Shown here: positions 39,602-52,602 of the stretch, in pieces
Numbering within the stretch: the stretch's first letter is position 1
Layout: each line of letters opens with the position of its first letter
The notes under the pieces: model-generated
The model's input: only the letters and a program-made list of their open reading frames with translations
Told to the model about the DNA's origin: nothing
The model's database searches: none
Assembly: GCF_020179475.1 (NCBI RefSeq)
Contig: NZ_JAILXZ010000003.1
Coordinates: 248,001-312,000, forward strand
From: Novosphingobium huizhouense
GTDB taxonomy: Bacteria; Pseudomonadota; Alphaproteobacteria; Sphingomonadales; Sphingomonadaceae
Direction: 5' to 3'
DNA length: 64,000 bases
Program-made: the position numbers and the translations under genes

Positions 39602-41746
39602 ATGAGCGAGAAAACGCTGCAGGACTGGCAGGCCGCCGCCTCGAAGGAGGTGAAGGGCAAGGACCTCAACTGGCAGACCCCGGAAGGGATCGTGGTCAAG
39701 CCGCTCTACACGGCCGAGGACGTGACCGCCGATCCGGGCCTGCCCGGCTTCGCCCCCTTCACGCGCGGCGTGCGCGCCTCGATGTACGCCGGCCGCCCCT
39801 GGACCATCCGCCAGTACGCCGGATTCTCCACTGCCGAGGAATCGAACGCATTCTATCGCCGCAACCTCGCGGCGGGGCAGAAGGGCCTGTCGGTCGCCTT
39901 CGATCTTGCCACGCACCGCGGCTATGACAGCGACCACCCGCGCGTGGTGGGCGACGTGGGCAAGGCGGGCGTCGCCATCGACAGCGTCGAGGACATGAAA
40001 ATCCTGTTCGACGGCATCCCGCTCGACCAGATGTCGGTCTCGATGACCATGAACGGCGCGGTGATCCCGATCCTCGCCTTCTTCATCGTCGCGGGCGAGG
40101 AACAGGGCGTCGACCGCAAGCTGCTCGACGGAACCATTCAGAACGACATTCTGAAGGAGTTCATGGTCCGCAACACCTACATCTACCCGCCCGAACCCAG
40201 CATGCGGATCATCTCGGACATCTTCGGCTACACCAGCCGCGAGATGCCGAAGTTCAACTCGATCTCGATCTCCGGCTACCACATGCAGGAAGCCGGCGCG
40301 ACGCAGGTGCAGGAACTGGCCTTCACCATCGCCGACGGCATGGAATACGTGAAGTACGGCGTCGCCAGCGGGCTCGACATCGACAAGTTCGCCGGGCGCC
40401 TGTCGTTCTTCTTCGCCATCGGCATGAACTTCTTCATGGAAGTCGCCAAGCTGCGCGCCGCGCGCGTGCTGTGGCACCGCGTGATGACCAAGCTCGGCGC
40501 CAAGGACGAACGCAGCAAGATGCTGCGCACCCACTGCCAGACCTCGGGCGTCAGCTTGCAGGAGCAGGACCCCTACAACAACGTCATCCGCACCACGATC
40601 GAGGCGATGGCCGCGATGCTGGGCGGCACCCAGTCGCTCCACACCAACGCGCTCGACGAAGCGATCGCGCTGCCGACCGACTTCTCGGCCCGCATCGCGC
40701 GCAACACGCAGATCGTGATCCAGGAAGAAACGGGCATGTGCAACGTGGTCGATCCGCTTGGCGGGTCGTACTACATCGAGGCGCTGACCCAGGAACTGGT
40801 CGACAAGGCGTGGGAGATCATCGAGCGCGTCGAAGCCGAAGGCGGCATGGCCAAGGCCGTGTCGGCGGGCTGGCCCAAGGCGATGATCGAGGAAGCCGCC
40901 GCCGGCCGCCAGGCCCGCGTCGACCGCGGCGAAGACGTGATCGTCGGCGTCAACAAGTACCGCCTCGCCAACGAAGACCAGCTGGAAACGCTCGAAGTCG
41001 ACAACCACGTCGTCCGCGAAGCACAGATCGCCCGGATCAAGCGCGTGCGCGAAACGCGTGACGAGACGAAGTGCCGCGCCGCACTGAACGCGCTGACCGA
41101 AGGCGCCAAGACCGGCGGCAACCTGCTCGAACTGGCGGTCGAGGCCGCCCGCCACCGCGCCACGCTCGGCGAAATCTCCGACGCGATGGAAATCGTGTTC
41201 GGCCGCCACGGCACGTTCCCAACCCCGGTCAAGGGCGTCTATGGCGCGGCCTATGCAGGTGACTCGCGTTACCAGCAGGTGCTGGATGGCGTCGAAGCCG
41301 TCACCCGCCGACTGGGCCGCCGCCCTCGCATGCTCGTCGCCAAGATGGGCCAGGACGGCCACGACCGCGGCGCCAACGTGATCGCCAGCGCCTTCAGCGA
41401 CATGGGCTTCGACGTCACCAGCGGCCCGCTGTTCCAGACGCCGGAAGAAGCGGCCAAGCTGGCGCTCGAAAACAACGTCGACGCGGTCGGCGCCTCGAGC
41501 CTTGCCGCCGGGCATAAGACCCTGATCCCCGAGCTGATCGGCCATCTGAAAGCTGCCGGCCGCGCCGACATCAAGGTCGTCGCCGGCGGCGTGATCCCGC
41601 CGCAGGACTACGACTTCCTGCGCGAAGCCGGGGTCCAGGGCATCTACGGCCCCGGCTCGAACGTGGTGGAATGCGCAGCCGACATGCTGCGCCTCCTCGG
41701 TCACAACATGCCGCCTGCGGGCGAAGAACTGGCAGCGGCGGAGTAA
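39602..41746 (+). CDS. mcm: methylmalonyl-CoA mutase, single-chain, B12-dependent
   Basis: 714 residues: a TIM-barrel substrate domain (about 1-560; [11 protein letters not shown], substrate-binding R-T-T-I-E-A-M-A) and a C-terminal cobalamin domain (about 580-714) with the base-off His in [13 protein letters not shown]. Converts (R)-methylmalonyl-CoA to succinyl-CoA. Both catalytic and B12 domains are in one chain, equivalent to the large subunit or homodimeric type (ScpA). No MeaB/ArgK chaperone gene is in the window. Confidence 0.97.
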   Translation: MSEKTLQDWQAAASKEVKGKDLNWQTPEGIVVKPLYTAEDVTADPGLPGFAPFTRGVRASMYAGRPWTIRQYAGFSTAEESNAFYRRNLAAGQKGLSVAFDLATHRGYDSDHPRVVGDVGKAGVAIDSVEDMKILFDGIPLDQMSVSMTMNGAVIPILAFFIVAGEEQGVDRKLLDGTIQNDILKEFMVRNTYIYPPEPSMRIISDIFGYTSREMPKFNSISISGYHMQEAGATQVQELAFTIADGMEYVKYGVASGLDIDKFAGRLSFFFAIGMNFFMEVAKLRAARVLWHRVMTKLGAKDERSKMLRTHCQTSGVSLQEQDPYNNVIRTTIEAMAAMLGGTQSLHTNALDEAIALPTDFSARIARNTQIVIQEETGMCNVVDPLGGSYYIEALTQELVDKAWEIIERVEAEGGMAKAVSAGWPKAMIEEAAAGRQARVDRGEDVIVGVNKYRLANEDQLETLEVDNHVVREAQIARIKRVRETRDETKCRAALNALTEGAKTGGNLLELAVEAARHRATLGEISDAMEIVFGRHGTFPTPVKGVYGAAYAGDSRYQQVLDGVEAVTRRLGRRPRMLVAKMGQDGHDRGANVIASAFSDMGFDVTSGPLFQTPEEAAKLALENNVDAVGASSLAAGHKTLIPELIGHLKAAGRADIKVVAGGVIPPQDYDFLREAGVQGIYGPGSNVVECAADMLRLLGHNMPPAGEELAAAE

Positions 41747-41778
41747 GCATGCCCGCCGCCCGCCCCTCCCTCCTTTCC

Positions 41779-41861
41779 GTCACCCCGGGCCTGACCCGGG
41801 GTCCCGCTGCCTTGCGCAGCGGTGCAGGAAAAGCGGGACCCCGGATCAAGTCCGGGGTGAC
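41779..41861. repeat. REP-like palindromic element, family B, copy 2
   Basis: Same inverted ends as copy 1 (GTCACCCCGGGCCTGACCCG... and ...CGGATCAAGTCCGGGGTGAC), with a different centre containing GCTGCCTTGCGCAGC. It ends 19 bases before the next gene. Confidence 0.9.
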
Positions 41862-41879
41862 GGTGAGAGAGGTGCAGCT

Positions 41880-42353
41880 GTGAAGTTTCCGCTCCCAGAA
41901 CCGGTCTTGAAGCTGCTTGCTGCTCGCAACGAGTTGAAAGCCCACTATGAGAATGTGGACCTCCGCTTTACGCTTGACGGCAATCTTGTCGGCGATCTTG
42001 GCGAAGCTGTCGCGGCGGACCTTTTCGGCCTCAGGCTCACGGGGCGTAGCAACGAAGGTATCGACGGTTACGCACCAGATGGGCGATCGGTTCAGGTAAA
42101 GGCCAGTGGGACTAAACGCGGTGCACCATTCCGGCCGGTCGAAACGCATGCGGACCACCTCCTGTTTTTCCACTTCGACTACGACCTGTGCCTAGGCGAA
42201 GTGGTTTATAACGGCCCGGAGGAGCCAGTTCGAAAACTGCTGCCTCCGAATTGGGTCGGCCAACGCAGCGTCAGTGCGCCTGCATTTCGCAGACTAAATC
42301 AACTCGTAAGCGAATTTGAGCGCTTGCCCATGATCCAGCAGGACAGGTGTTAA
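41880..42353 (+). CDS. putative PD-(D/E)XK nuclease-fold protein (DUF6998-like), AT-richer than surroundings
   Basis: 157 residues from a GTG at 41880, with GAGAGAGG upstream. The segment G-D-L-G-E-A-V-A-A-D-L-F-G followed by G-I-D-G-Y-A-P-D-G-R and V-Q-V-K-A-S matches the E...D...(E/Q)xK layout of restriction-endonuclease-like folds; naming it DUF6998-like is from memory of that pattern. Base composition and codon use are visibly less GC-rich (codons such as CTA, TTT, AAA and CGA), unlike the flanking metabolic genes. It lies between mcm and pccA directly after a family-B repeat, so it looks acquired. Role unknown. Confidence 0.6.
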   Translation: MKFPLPEPVLKLLAARNELKAHYENVDLRFTLDGNLVGDLGEAVAADLFGLRLTGRSNEGIDGYAPDGRSVQVKASGTKRGAPFRPVETHADHLLFFHFDYDLCLGEVVYNGPEEPVRKLLPPNWVGQRSVSAPAFRRLNQLVSEFERLPMIQQDRC

Positions 42354-42355
42354 AG

Positions 42356-44377
<2,022 letters not shown>

Positions 44378-44451
44378 GCCGATGCCCAGGGGCAGGCGCG
44401 CGATCGCTTAACCGGACGGTTGAATTTTCCGCGCCCGGCCCTCGGGACAGG

Positions 44452-44478
44452 TTGACGTTTACGTAAGCGCAACATATG
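44452..44478 (+). promoter_or_regulatory. candidate promoter/operator of etfBA
   Basis: TTGACGTTTACGTAAGCGC (44452-44470) contains a -35-like TTGACG and a TTTACGTAA near-palindrome; CATATG (44473-44478) could serve as a -10 region. TTTACGTAA-type boxes resemble sites of the MerR-family regulator LiuR, which controls branched-chain and fatty acid genes including etf in other proteobacteria. Inference by motif only. Confidence 0.45.
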
Positions 44479-44513
44479 CGCTCCCCAGTGGAACACGAGA
44501 AAGGCCTGACAGC

Positions 44514-45260
44514 ATGAAAGCCCTGGTCACGGTGAAGCGCGTGATCGACTACAACGTGAAGCCGCGCGTGAAGGCGGATGGCACGGGCGTCGATCTCGCC
44601 AACGTCAAGATGAGCATGAACCCGTTCGACGAAATCGCCGTCGAGGAAGCCATTCGCCTGAAGGAAAAGGGCGTGGTGACCGAGATCGTGGCGGTGTCGG
44701 TCGGCCCGGCCAAGGCGCAGGAAACGCTGCGCACCGCGCTCGCCATGGGGGCCGATCGCGCGATCCTGGTGCAGACCGATGACGAGGTCGAGCCGCTCGC
44801 GGTCGCCAAGATCGTCAAGGGCGTCGCCGACGAAGAACAGCCCGGCCTGATCATCACCGGCAAGCAGGCGATCGACGACGACAGCAACCAGGTCGGCCAG
44901 ATGGTCGCCGCGCTGCTCGGCCGCCCGCAGGGCACCTTCGCCAACGAGATCACCGTCGAAGGCGATTCGGTCGTGGTGAAGCGCGAGATCGACGGCGGTC
45001 TCGAAACCGTGAAGCTGGCGCTGCCGGCCGTGGTCACCACCGACCTGCGCCTGAACGAGCCGCGCTACGCCTCGCTGCCGAACATCATGAAGGCCAAGAG
45101 CAAGCCGCTCGCCACCAAGGCGCCCGCCGACTACGGCGTGGACACCGCCCCGCGTCTCAAGACGCTCAAGGTCAGCGAACCGCCGGTGCGTTCGGCCGGC
45201 ATCAAGGTGGCCGACGTCGACGCGCTGGTCGCCAAGCTCAAGGAACTGGGAGTCGCCTGA
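44514..45260 (+). CDS. etfB: electron transfer flavoprotein beta subunit
   Basis: 248 residues. [14 protein letters not shown] at the start, [12 protein letters not shown] and the [12 protein letters not shown] loop (AMP site) are typical. With EtfA it carries electrons from acyl-CoA dehydrogenases to ETF:quinone oxidoreductase. The stop overlaps the etfA ATG. Confidence 0.97.
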   Translation: MKALVTVKRVIDYNVKPRVKADGTGVDLANVKMSMNPFDEIAVEEAIRLKEKGVVTEIVAVSVGPAKAQETLRTALAMGADRAILVQTDDEVEPLAVAKIVKGVADEEQPGLIITGKQAIDDDSNQVGQMVAALLGRPQGTFANEITVEGDSVVVKREIDGGLETVKLALPAVVTTDLRLNEPRYASLPNIMKAKSKPLATKAPADYGVDTAPRLKTLKVSEPPVRSAGIKVADVDALVAKLKELGVA

Positions 45261-46192
45261 TGGCCAACGTACTCGTCTGGGTCGAACACGACGGCAGCGC
45301 CGTCAAGGACGCCACCCTCGCCGCCGTCACCGCCGCTGCCAAGCTGGGTGACGTCACCGCTCTGGTCGCCGGCTCGGGCGTCGACGGCGTCGCCGCCGCC
45401 GCCGCGCAGATCGAAGGCGTGTCGAAGGTCCTCAAGGCCGACGACGCCAGCCTCGCCAACGGCCTTGCCGAAAACGTCGCGCCGCTGATCGCGAGCGTGA
45501 TGGCGGGCTACGACGCCTTCGTCGCCGCCGCCACGACCACCGCCAAGAACGTCGCGCCGCGCGTCGCCGCGCTGCTCGACGTCGCGCAGGTCTCGGAGAT
45601 CCTCTCGGTCGAAGGCCCCAAGACCTTCACCCGCCCGATCTACGCCGGCAACGCCATCGCCACCGTCGAATCGAGCGACGCCAAGCTGGTTGTGACCGTG
45701 CGCGGCACCGCCTTCGCCAAGGCGAACGCCACCGGCGGTTCGGCTGCGGTCGAAGCCGTTTCGGGCGCAGCCGAATCGGGCCTGTCGAGCTTCGTCGGCT
45801 CGGAAATCGCCAAGAGCGAGCGCCCCGAACTGACCAGCGCCAAGATCATCGTCTCGGGCGGTCGCGCGCTCAAGGACGCGGCGACCTTCGAAGCGACGAT
45901 CACCCCGCTCGCCGACAAGCTCGGCGCGGCGATCGGCGCCAGCCGCGCCGCGGTCGACGCAGGCTTCGTGCCCAACGACTACCAGGTCGGCCAAACCGGC
46001 AAGATCGTCGCGCCCGAAGTCTACCTCGCGGTCGGCATCTCGGGTGCGATCCAGCACCTCGCCGGCATGAAGGATAGCAAGACCATCATCGCCATCAACA
46101 AGGACGAGGACGCGCCGATCTTCCAGGTCGCGGACATCGGCCTGGTCGGCGACCTGTTCACGCTGGTTCCGGAACTGACCGGCAAGCTGTGA
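45260..46192 (+). CDS. etfA: electron transfer flavoprotein alpha subunit
   Basis: 310 residues; C-terminal FAD domain with [12 protein letters not shown] and [12 protein letters not shown]. Coupled to etfB (ATGA). Followed by a terminator. Confidence 0.97.
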   Translation: MANVLVWVEHDGSAVKDATLAAVTAAAKLGDVTALVAGSGVDGVAAAAAQIEGVSKVLKADDASLANGLAENVAPLIASVMAGYDAFVAAATTTAKNVAPRVAALLDVAQVSEILSVEGPKTFTRPIYAGNAIATVESSDAKLVVTVRGTAFAKANATGGSAAVEAVSGAAESGLSSFVGSEIAKSERPELTSAKIIVSGGRALKDAATFEATITPLADKLGAAIGASRAAVDAGFVPNDYQVGQTGKIVAPEVYLAVGISGAIQHLAGMKDSKTIIAINKDEDAPIFQVADIGLVGDLFTLVPELTGKL

Positions 46193-46220
46193 CCCGCGCC
46201 TGACAGCTCGGAAAAACGCG

Positions 46221-46247
46221 AAGGGCTCCGCCGCGGCGGAGCCCTTT
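46221..46247 (+). terminator. intrinsic terminator after etfBA
   Basis: AAGGGCTCCGCC-GCG-GCGGAGCCCTTTT. Confidence 0.93.
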
Positions 46248-46838
46248 TGCGTTGGCACACACGAAGCCATCCGGCGGCGAACCCGGACCTAATGCCTTGG
46301 GGAAACGGCACGGACCTGCGCGACCGGCGCGGGCGCCATTGCGTGGCGCTGCGCGAAGGAGGGCGGTGAACGCTGTGGCGAGTGGCCGGCGGGGCGTTGG
46401 ATCCCGCACGGCTCGGCCTTGTTCGGACGGGGGCTCGTATCCCTTGCGACGGCTCGCGTGCCGCATCGGGTCCGTAGCGAGTCCCTAAGGATAAGTTCCG
46501 GGATAAGCAGGGCCGCACGAGGGGGCCAGGCCGGACCGGAACCGGACTTCATGGGAGCGCTGCCACGCGGCTGGACCGCCGCACCACATCCGCCCGTCCG
46601 TTGCACTGGCTGGGTTTGCCCTGAGGGACTTGGGGCTTTACGCCCTCGCTCGCCGTTTCCGTTTGAAGGGAACCGGCTTCCCGCAGCGCCGACCCGCGCC
46701 GGTCGCGTTGGGGCTTTGCCGCATGGGCGCAACCCCGAAGGAGCGAAGAGCAAGCCGGCCATGCCGCTCCCGGTCCGTGGGGTGGCGTATAACCTATATG
46801 GTTAGTCGTGTCAAGATGGGTTGGGGAAGGATTTGGTC

Positions 46839-46863
46839 GCGCAGAGGCGCAGAGGCGCGGAGA
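46839..46863. repeat. short tandem GCGCAGAGGCGCAGAGGC repeat
   Basis: GCGCAGAGGCGCAGAGGCGC followed by GGAG; a purine-rich micro-repeat leading into an A/G-rich tract (to about 46880). Confidence 0.7.
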
Positions 46864-46976
46864 AGGAAGAGAAGAGAGGTGCGAGGGGCACGGCCCCTCG
46901 CGCTCCCGGGAGGTCTTCCGGCGCTGGCCTTGCGGTTGGGGTGCGGGGTGCGGGGTGTTGCGCCAGGAAGAAGGAC

Positions 46977-47004
46977 AGCCCTTCAACAGGCTCAGGGCGG
47001 GCGG
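46977..47004 (+). repeat. family-C repeat, copy 1
   Basis: CCCTTCAACAGGCTCAGGGC then GGGCGG. It matches, in opposite orientation, the sequence at 47075-47103. Confidence 0.75.
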
Positions 47005-47074
47005 GTTTGGGGCTGGCGTTGGTCTCCTGGCCGGTCCATCCGCGGGGCGCGGGGCAAGGGCTGGCCCGCCAGCT

Positions 47075-47103
47075 CCGTCCATCCTGAGCTTGTCGAAGGA
47101 TCG
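47075..47103 (-). repeat. family-C repeat, copy 2 (inverted)
   Basis: The plus strand reads CCGTCCATCCTGAGCTTGTC then GAAGGATCG; its complement CCTTCGACAAGCTCAGGATG aligns with copy 1. The pair could fold into a large stem with a 70-base loop. Confidence 0.75.
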
Positions 47104-47133
47104 TTCTTTTCTTCGAGGGCCGGCGTTGCGCGG

Positions 47134-47160
47134 TACCCCTCCACCACCCTGCGGGTGGTT
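47134..47160. repeat. half copy of family-A repeat
   Basis: TACCCCTCCACCACCCTGCG followed by GGTGGTT, identical to the inner part of copy 1 at 33954-33978. It abuts the broken coding remnant downstream. Confidence 0.75.
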
Positions 47161-47329
47161 CGACGCGCCGACCCGCCGCTTCTACAGGCAATACGTGCTG
47201 GGCTGCCGCGACGGGCTCGACCGGCGGCTGTTCATCCGCAGCCTGCGCCAGTTCGCCGACATCTTCGCCCTCGCCGCGCGCGACTACGACAAGGACGACA
47301 TCCTGTCCGAAGGGCTGGACGGTGCATGA
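47161..47329 (+). pseudogene. 3' remnant of an unidentified coding gene
   Basis: From just after the repeat half-site the frame reads FDAPTRRFYRQYVLGCRDGL and ends D-K-D-D-I-L-S-E-G-L-D-G-A-stop. It looks like genuine protein with high third-position GC, but there is no start: the frame continues upstream into repeat sequence. A GTG at 47195 could give a 44-residue product. Interpreted as a gene truncated at its 5' end by repeat insertion; the family is not recognised. Confidence 0.45.
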
Positions 47330-47433
47330 GCGGCGCGCGCCCGGGCGCAACGCACCTCAAATCCGCTTTCCGCAAGCTCGAGATCGGCCGGCAGAGCGAG
47401 CTCGTCCGCCTGCTCGCGCGGCTCTCGGCCTAG
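47326..47433 (+). CDS. 35-residue basic peptide overlapping the remnant stop
   Basis: ATG overlaps the TGA of the preceding frame (ATGA), as in coupled genes. Product MSGARPGATHLKSAFRKLEI, then G-R-Q-S-E-L-V-R-L-L-A-R-L-S-A, an amphipathic basic helix. No family recognised. It may be a surviving second gene of a two-gene unit whose first gene is now broken. Confidence 0.4.
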   Translation: MSGARPGATHLKSAFRKLEIGRQSELVRLLARLSA

Positions 47434-47444
47434 GCCGCTTCCGG

Positions 47445-48917
47445 TCAGCCCGCGCGGCGGACCTTGTTGCGGTGGGCGCCGACGCCGGGGGCGCCGCGGG
47501 GGCGGAAGCGGCGGGGCTTGTTGCCGTCGCGTTCGCCTTCGCCGGCGCTGCGCTGCCCGTCACCGGCAGGGCGCTGGCCGCCGCCCTGCGCCGGCTTCTG
47601 GCCCTGGGGTCGACCCCGTCCGCCATCGCGGCCACCATCGCGCCCGCCCGCGCCCCCGCGGCGCTCGTTGCGATCGCCGAAGCGGCCGCGTTCGTCGCGC
47701 TCGTCGCGGCGGGCGTCCTGCGCCTGCTGTTCGGGGGTGCGCTTGGCCGAAGGCAGCTTGGCCGCTTCAGCAAGGAAGTTCTCGGGCAGCGGCACCTGGT
47801 CGAGCTTGACCTTGGTCAGCTTCTCGATGTCGCGCAGGTAGGGCTTTTCATCGGGCGCGCAGAAGCTGATCGCCACGCCGTCGGCGCCCGCGCGCGCGGT
47901 GCGGCCAATGCGGTGGACGTACTGTTCCGGCACGTTGGGCAGTTCGAAGTTGAACACGTGGGACACGCCCGAGACGTCGATGCCGCGGGCGGCGATGTCG
48001 GTAGCGACGAGCACCGGGCACGAGCCTTGGCGGAAGGCCTCGAGCGCGGCGGTGCGCTGCGCCTGGGTCTTGTTGCCGTGGATGGCGCGGGCATCGATGC
48101 CGGCGGCGTTGAGGTTGCGCACGACGCGATCGGCGCCGTGCTTGGTGCGGGTGAACACCAGCGCGCGGTCGAGCGACTTGTCGGCCAGCAAGGCGCGGAT
48201 GCGCAAGCTGAGCAGCGCCTGCTTCTCGGCCTGGTTGAGGAAGGTGACGTACTGGTCGACGCGCTCGGCCGTGGTCGACTGCGGAGCAACCTCGACGCGG
48301 ACCGGGTTCTGGATGAACTGCTTGCCGAGGTCTTCGATCGACTTGGGCATGGTGGCCGAGAAGAACAGCGACTGGCGGTTCTTGGGCAGCAGGTTGGCGA
48401 CGCGCTTCAACGCATGGATGAAGCCGAGGTCCATCATCTGGTCGGCTTCGTCGAGCACGAAGATCTCGGTGCGGCCGATGGTCAGCGCGCGATTGTCGAT
48501 CAGGTCGAGCAGGCGGCCGGGGGTGGCGACGAGGATGTCGACGCCCTGCACCAGCCGGCGGGCCTGCTTGCCGATCGGCACGCCGCCGAACACGCAATCG
48601 ACCGAGAGCTTGAGGTTCTTGGCATAGCCCTTGATGTTGTCGGCGATCTGCGCGGCGAGTTCGCGGGTGGGCGAGAGCACCAGCATGCGGCACGAGGCGG
48701 GCTTGCGGGGCTTGGGATCGGCGGCGAGGCGGTGAAGCGAAGGCAGCGAGAACGCGGCGGTCTTGCCGGTGCCGGTCTGCGCGATACCGAGCAGGTCGCG
48801 TCCTTCGAGCAATGCCGGGATCGACTGGCGCTGGATCGGGGTGGGATCGTTGTAGCCCTTGCTCTCGAGCGCGCGCAGGATGGGCTCGGCGAGGCCGAGA
48901 TCGGAGAAATAGGACAT
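47445..48917 (-). CDS. rhlE: DEAD-box RNA helicase (RhlE-like)
   Basis: 490 residues. Q-motif (N-D-P-T-P-I-Q-R-Q-S), Walker A A-Q-T-G-T-G-K-T (45-52), P-T-R-E-L-A, D-E-A-D, S-A-T and the helicase C motif H-R-I-G-R-T are all present. The C-terminal tail (about 400-490) is rich in Arg/Gly/Gln (RGG-like), typical for RNA-binding extensions of cold- or ribosome-linked helicases. The ATG at 48917 is chosen; the longer frame lacks conservation. Confidence 0.95.
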   Translation of the reverse strand: MSYFSDLGLAEPILRALESKGYNDPTPIQRQSIPALLEGRDLLGIAQTGTGKTAAFSLPSLHRLAADPKPRKPASCRMLVLSPTRELAAQIADNIKGYAKNLKLSVDCVFGGVPIGKQARRLVQGVDILVATPGRLLDLIDNRALTIGRTEIFVLDEADQMMDLGFIHALKRVANLLPKNRQSLFFSATMPKSIEDLGKQFIQNPVRVEVAPQSTTAERVDQYVTFLNQAEKQALLSLRIRALLADKSLDRALVFTRTKHGADRVVRNLNAAGIDARAIHGNKTQAQRTAALEAFRQGSCPVLVATDIAARGIDVSGVSHVFNFELPNVPEQYVHRIGRTARAGADGVAISFCAPDEKPYLRDIEKLTKVKLDQVPLPENFLAEAAKLPSAKRTPEQQAQDARRDERDERGRFGDRNERRGGAGGRDGGRDGGRGRPQGQKPAQGGGQRPAGDGQRSAGEGERDGNKPRRFRPRGAPGVGAHRNKVRRAG

Positions 48918-49206
48918 CGAAACAGTGTCTTTCGTTGGCGCGCCAACGGGAGGGCGGCGCGCGACAGGTCGTCGTTCGCGCGACCCGTGCGTGAAAGGGG
49001 AAGCAGGTGGGGCAAGGCCCGTTCGACCGGAGCGGATCACGCGCATCAAGCGGCAGATCTCACGCTTGCATCCGGCCTGCAGCGGGTGTCCGCCGCCGGT
49101 CTTGCTGCGTTGCATATAAACGCATTGCGTCCAAAAGCAAGGAAATTGCGCGCAGGTCCCGCCACGTCCTGCTGGCATCGCGCGGCCCAGCGGCTATGGT
49201 CGGCGC

Positions 49207-50526
49207 ATGCGCCTATCCCGCCTGCTTGTCGCCCCGCTGTTCCTGAGCGCCGTTTCCGCCCCGGCTCTGGCCGCGCCATCGCCGCAGGAGCGGACGATGA
49301 TCACAACGGTGGACAAGGAGCAGTCCCGCACGCTGGGCCTGCTCGAAAAGCTGGTGAACCAGAATTCGGGCAGCCGGAACATCGCCGGGAACAAGGCGGT
49401 GATCGCCATGCTGACGCCCGAGTTCGAGGCGCTGGGCTTCAGGGTCACGGTCCTGCCGATGGAGCAGACCGGCCGCGCCGGGCATCTGCTGGCGACGCAC
49501 GCCGGGACCAAGGGGGCCAAGCGGCTGCTGCTGATCGGGCATACCGACACGGTGTTCGAGCCGGATTCGCCGTTCCAGACGTTCACCCGCGATGGCGACA
49601 AGGCGATGGGGCCGGGCGTGGCCGACGACAAGGGCGGGGTCGTGACGATCCTGGCCGCGCTGCGCGCGATGCAGGCGGCGGGAACGCTGAAGGGCGCCAA
49701 CATCGAGGTGTTCCTGACCGGCGACGAGGAAGACGCGGGCGATCCGCAGAGCGTGGCGCGCGCCGACCTGATCGCGGCAGGCAAGCGCGCCGATGCAGCG
49801 CTCGATTTCGAGGGGCTGGTGCGGATCGCGGGCGCCGATGGCAAGCCAGCGGACATGGGCTCGATCGCAAGGCGTTCGGCCTTTTCGTGGACGCTGACGG
49901 TGGAAGCGAAGTCGGGCCATTCCAGCGGGGTGTTCGGCGCCGATGGCGATGGTGCGATCTATGCCCTCGCCCGCATGATTGCCGCCTTCCGCGCCGAAGT
50001 GCCCGAGCCCAACCTGACGCTCAACGTCGGGCTGGTCGGTGGCGGCGCGCTGGCTGCGCTCGATGCCGACCAGGCGCGGGTGAGCGCGAGCGGCAAGACC
50101 AACATCATCCCGGCCAAGGCGCTGGCGCGCGGCGACCTGCGCACGCTTTCGCCCGAGCAGCATGCGGCGGCGGTGGCCAAGATGCAGGCTATCGTGGCGC
50201 GACCCTATCCCGGCGCCACCGCCAAGCTGGCGTTCGAGGACGGCTATCCGCCGATGGCGCCTACGCAAGCCAACAAGGCGCTGCTCGGCAAGCTCAACGC
50301 CGTCAACGCGACGCTGGGGCTGCCGGCGATGCCCGCGCTGGATCCCGCCAAGCGCGGGGCGGGCGACATCAGCTTCGTTGCCGCCGACGTGCCGGGCCTT
50401 GCCGGCCTTGGCCCCGCATCGAGCGGCGACCATACCCCGGCCGAGACGGTCGACGTGCCTTCGATCTGGCTCCAGGCCAAGCGCGCGGCGCTGCTGATGA
50501 GCCGGCTCGCGGCGGAGAAGCGGTGA
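49207..50526 (+). CDS. secreted M20-family metallopeptidase (glutamate carboxypeptidase-like)
   Basis: 439 residues with a signal peptide (1-22, A-L-A-A cleavage), so periplasmic. Zinc ligands: I-G-H-T-D-T-V-F (His), G-P-G-V-A-D-D-K-G-G (bridging Asp), T-G-D-E-E-D (catalytic Glu and ligand), A-L-D-F-E-G, and a C-terminal S-G-D-H-T-P-A-E His. Releases C-terminal Glu or related residues in characterised relatives (CPG2). The next gene's GTG overlaps its TGA. Confidence 0.92.
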   Translation: MRLSRLLVAPLFLSAVSAPALAAPSPQERTMITTVDKEQSRTLGLLEKLVNQNSGSRNIAGNKAVIAMLTPEFEALGFRVTVLPMEQTGRAGHLLATHAGTKGAKRLLLIGHTDTVFEPDSPFQTFTRDGDKAMGPGVADDKGGVVTILAALRAMQAAGTLKGANIEVFLTGDEEDAGDPQSVARADLIAAGKRADAALDFEGLVRIAGADGKPADMGSIARRSAFSWTLTVEAKSGHSSGVFGADGDGAIYALARMIAAFRAEVPEPNLTLNVGLVGGGALAALDADQARVSASGKTNIIPAKALARGDLRTLSPEQHAAAVAKMQAIVARPYPGATAKLAFEDGYPPMAPTQANKALLGKLNAVNATLGLPAMPALDPAKRGAGDISFVAADVPGLAGLGPASSGDHTPAETVDVPSIWLQAKRAALLMSRLAAEKR

Positions 50527-50711
50527 GCGCGCCGTCCCGTGAGGCGGCCCACCCGCCGAGCCCATGCATCGGGGTCTGCACCGTCGATCCGGCGACGCGG
50601 ACCTGCGGCGGGTGCCGCCGAACGCTCGACGAGATCGCCGCCTGGTTCACCGCCAGTGCGGCGCAAAAGCATGCGATCCTCGCCGATATCGCCCGACGGT
50701 CACGCGCGTGA
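50523..50711 (+). CDS. DUF1289 protein
   Basis: 62 residues from a GTG overlapping the M20 stop. Four Cys in the family arrangement (S-P-C-I-G-V-C-T-V-D...R-T-C-G-G-C-R-R-T) followed by D-E-I-A-A-W. It looks like a small metal- or Fe-S-binding protein; function unknown. Confidence 0.88.
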   Translation: MSAPSREAAHPPSPCIGVCTVDPATRTCGGCRRTLDEIAAWFTASAAQKHAILADIARRSRA

Positions 50712-50777
50712 CGCGGCTTGCCGTTACGGTAGAGGGACTCTAGGCTTGGCTCCATAAGAGGGGCGAGGATCGCAGTT

Positions 50778-52583
<1,806 letters not shown>

Positions 52584-52602
52584 TCGCGGCGCAGTCGCGC
52601 GG

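Larger units (their letters stand above)
46260..47160. other. 0.9-kb repeat-rich region without a supportable gene
   Basis: Open frames occur on both strands but none has a plausible start, codon pattern or recognisable motif. The right part holds a purine-rich tandem GCGCAGAGG (46839-46863), an inverted pair of family-C repeats (46977-47004, 47075-47103) and a half family-A repeat (47134). The left part (46260-46800) has no recognised content; it includes scattered short inverted words such as GGATAAGTTCCGGGATAAGC near 46490. Confidence 0.6.

Noticed and set aside
39489..41861. Composite transposon with family-B repeats as ends
   Set aside because: No transposase, and similar palindromes are not terminal repeats of an IS; no target duplications were seen.
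46419..46805. 128-residue plus-strand frame after etfBA
   Set aside because: Low-complexity Pro/Arg/Gly translation, poor start and no motif; more likely non-coding.
46549..47082. 177-residue minus-strand frame in the repeat region
   Set aside because: It runs through purine-rich and REP-like repeats; the translation is Pro/Ser/Arg filler.
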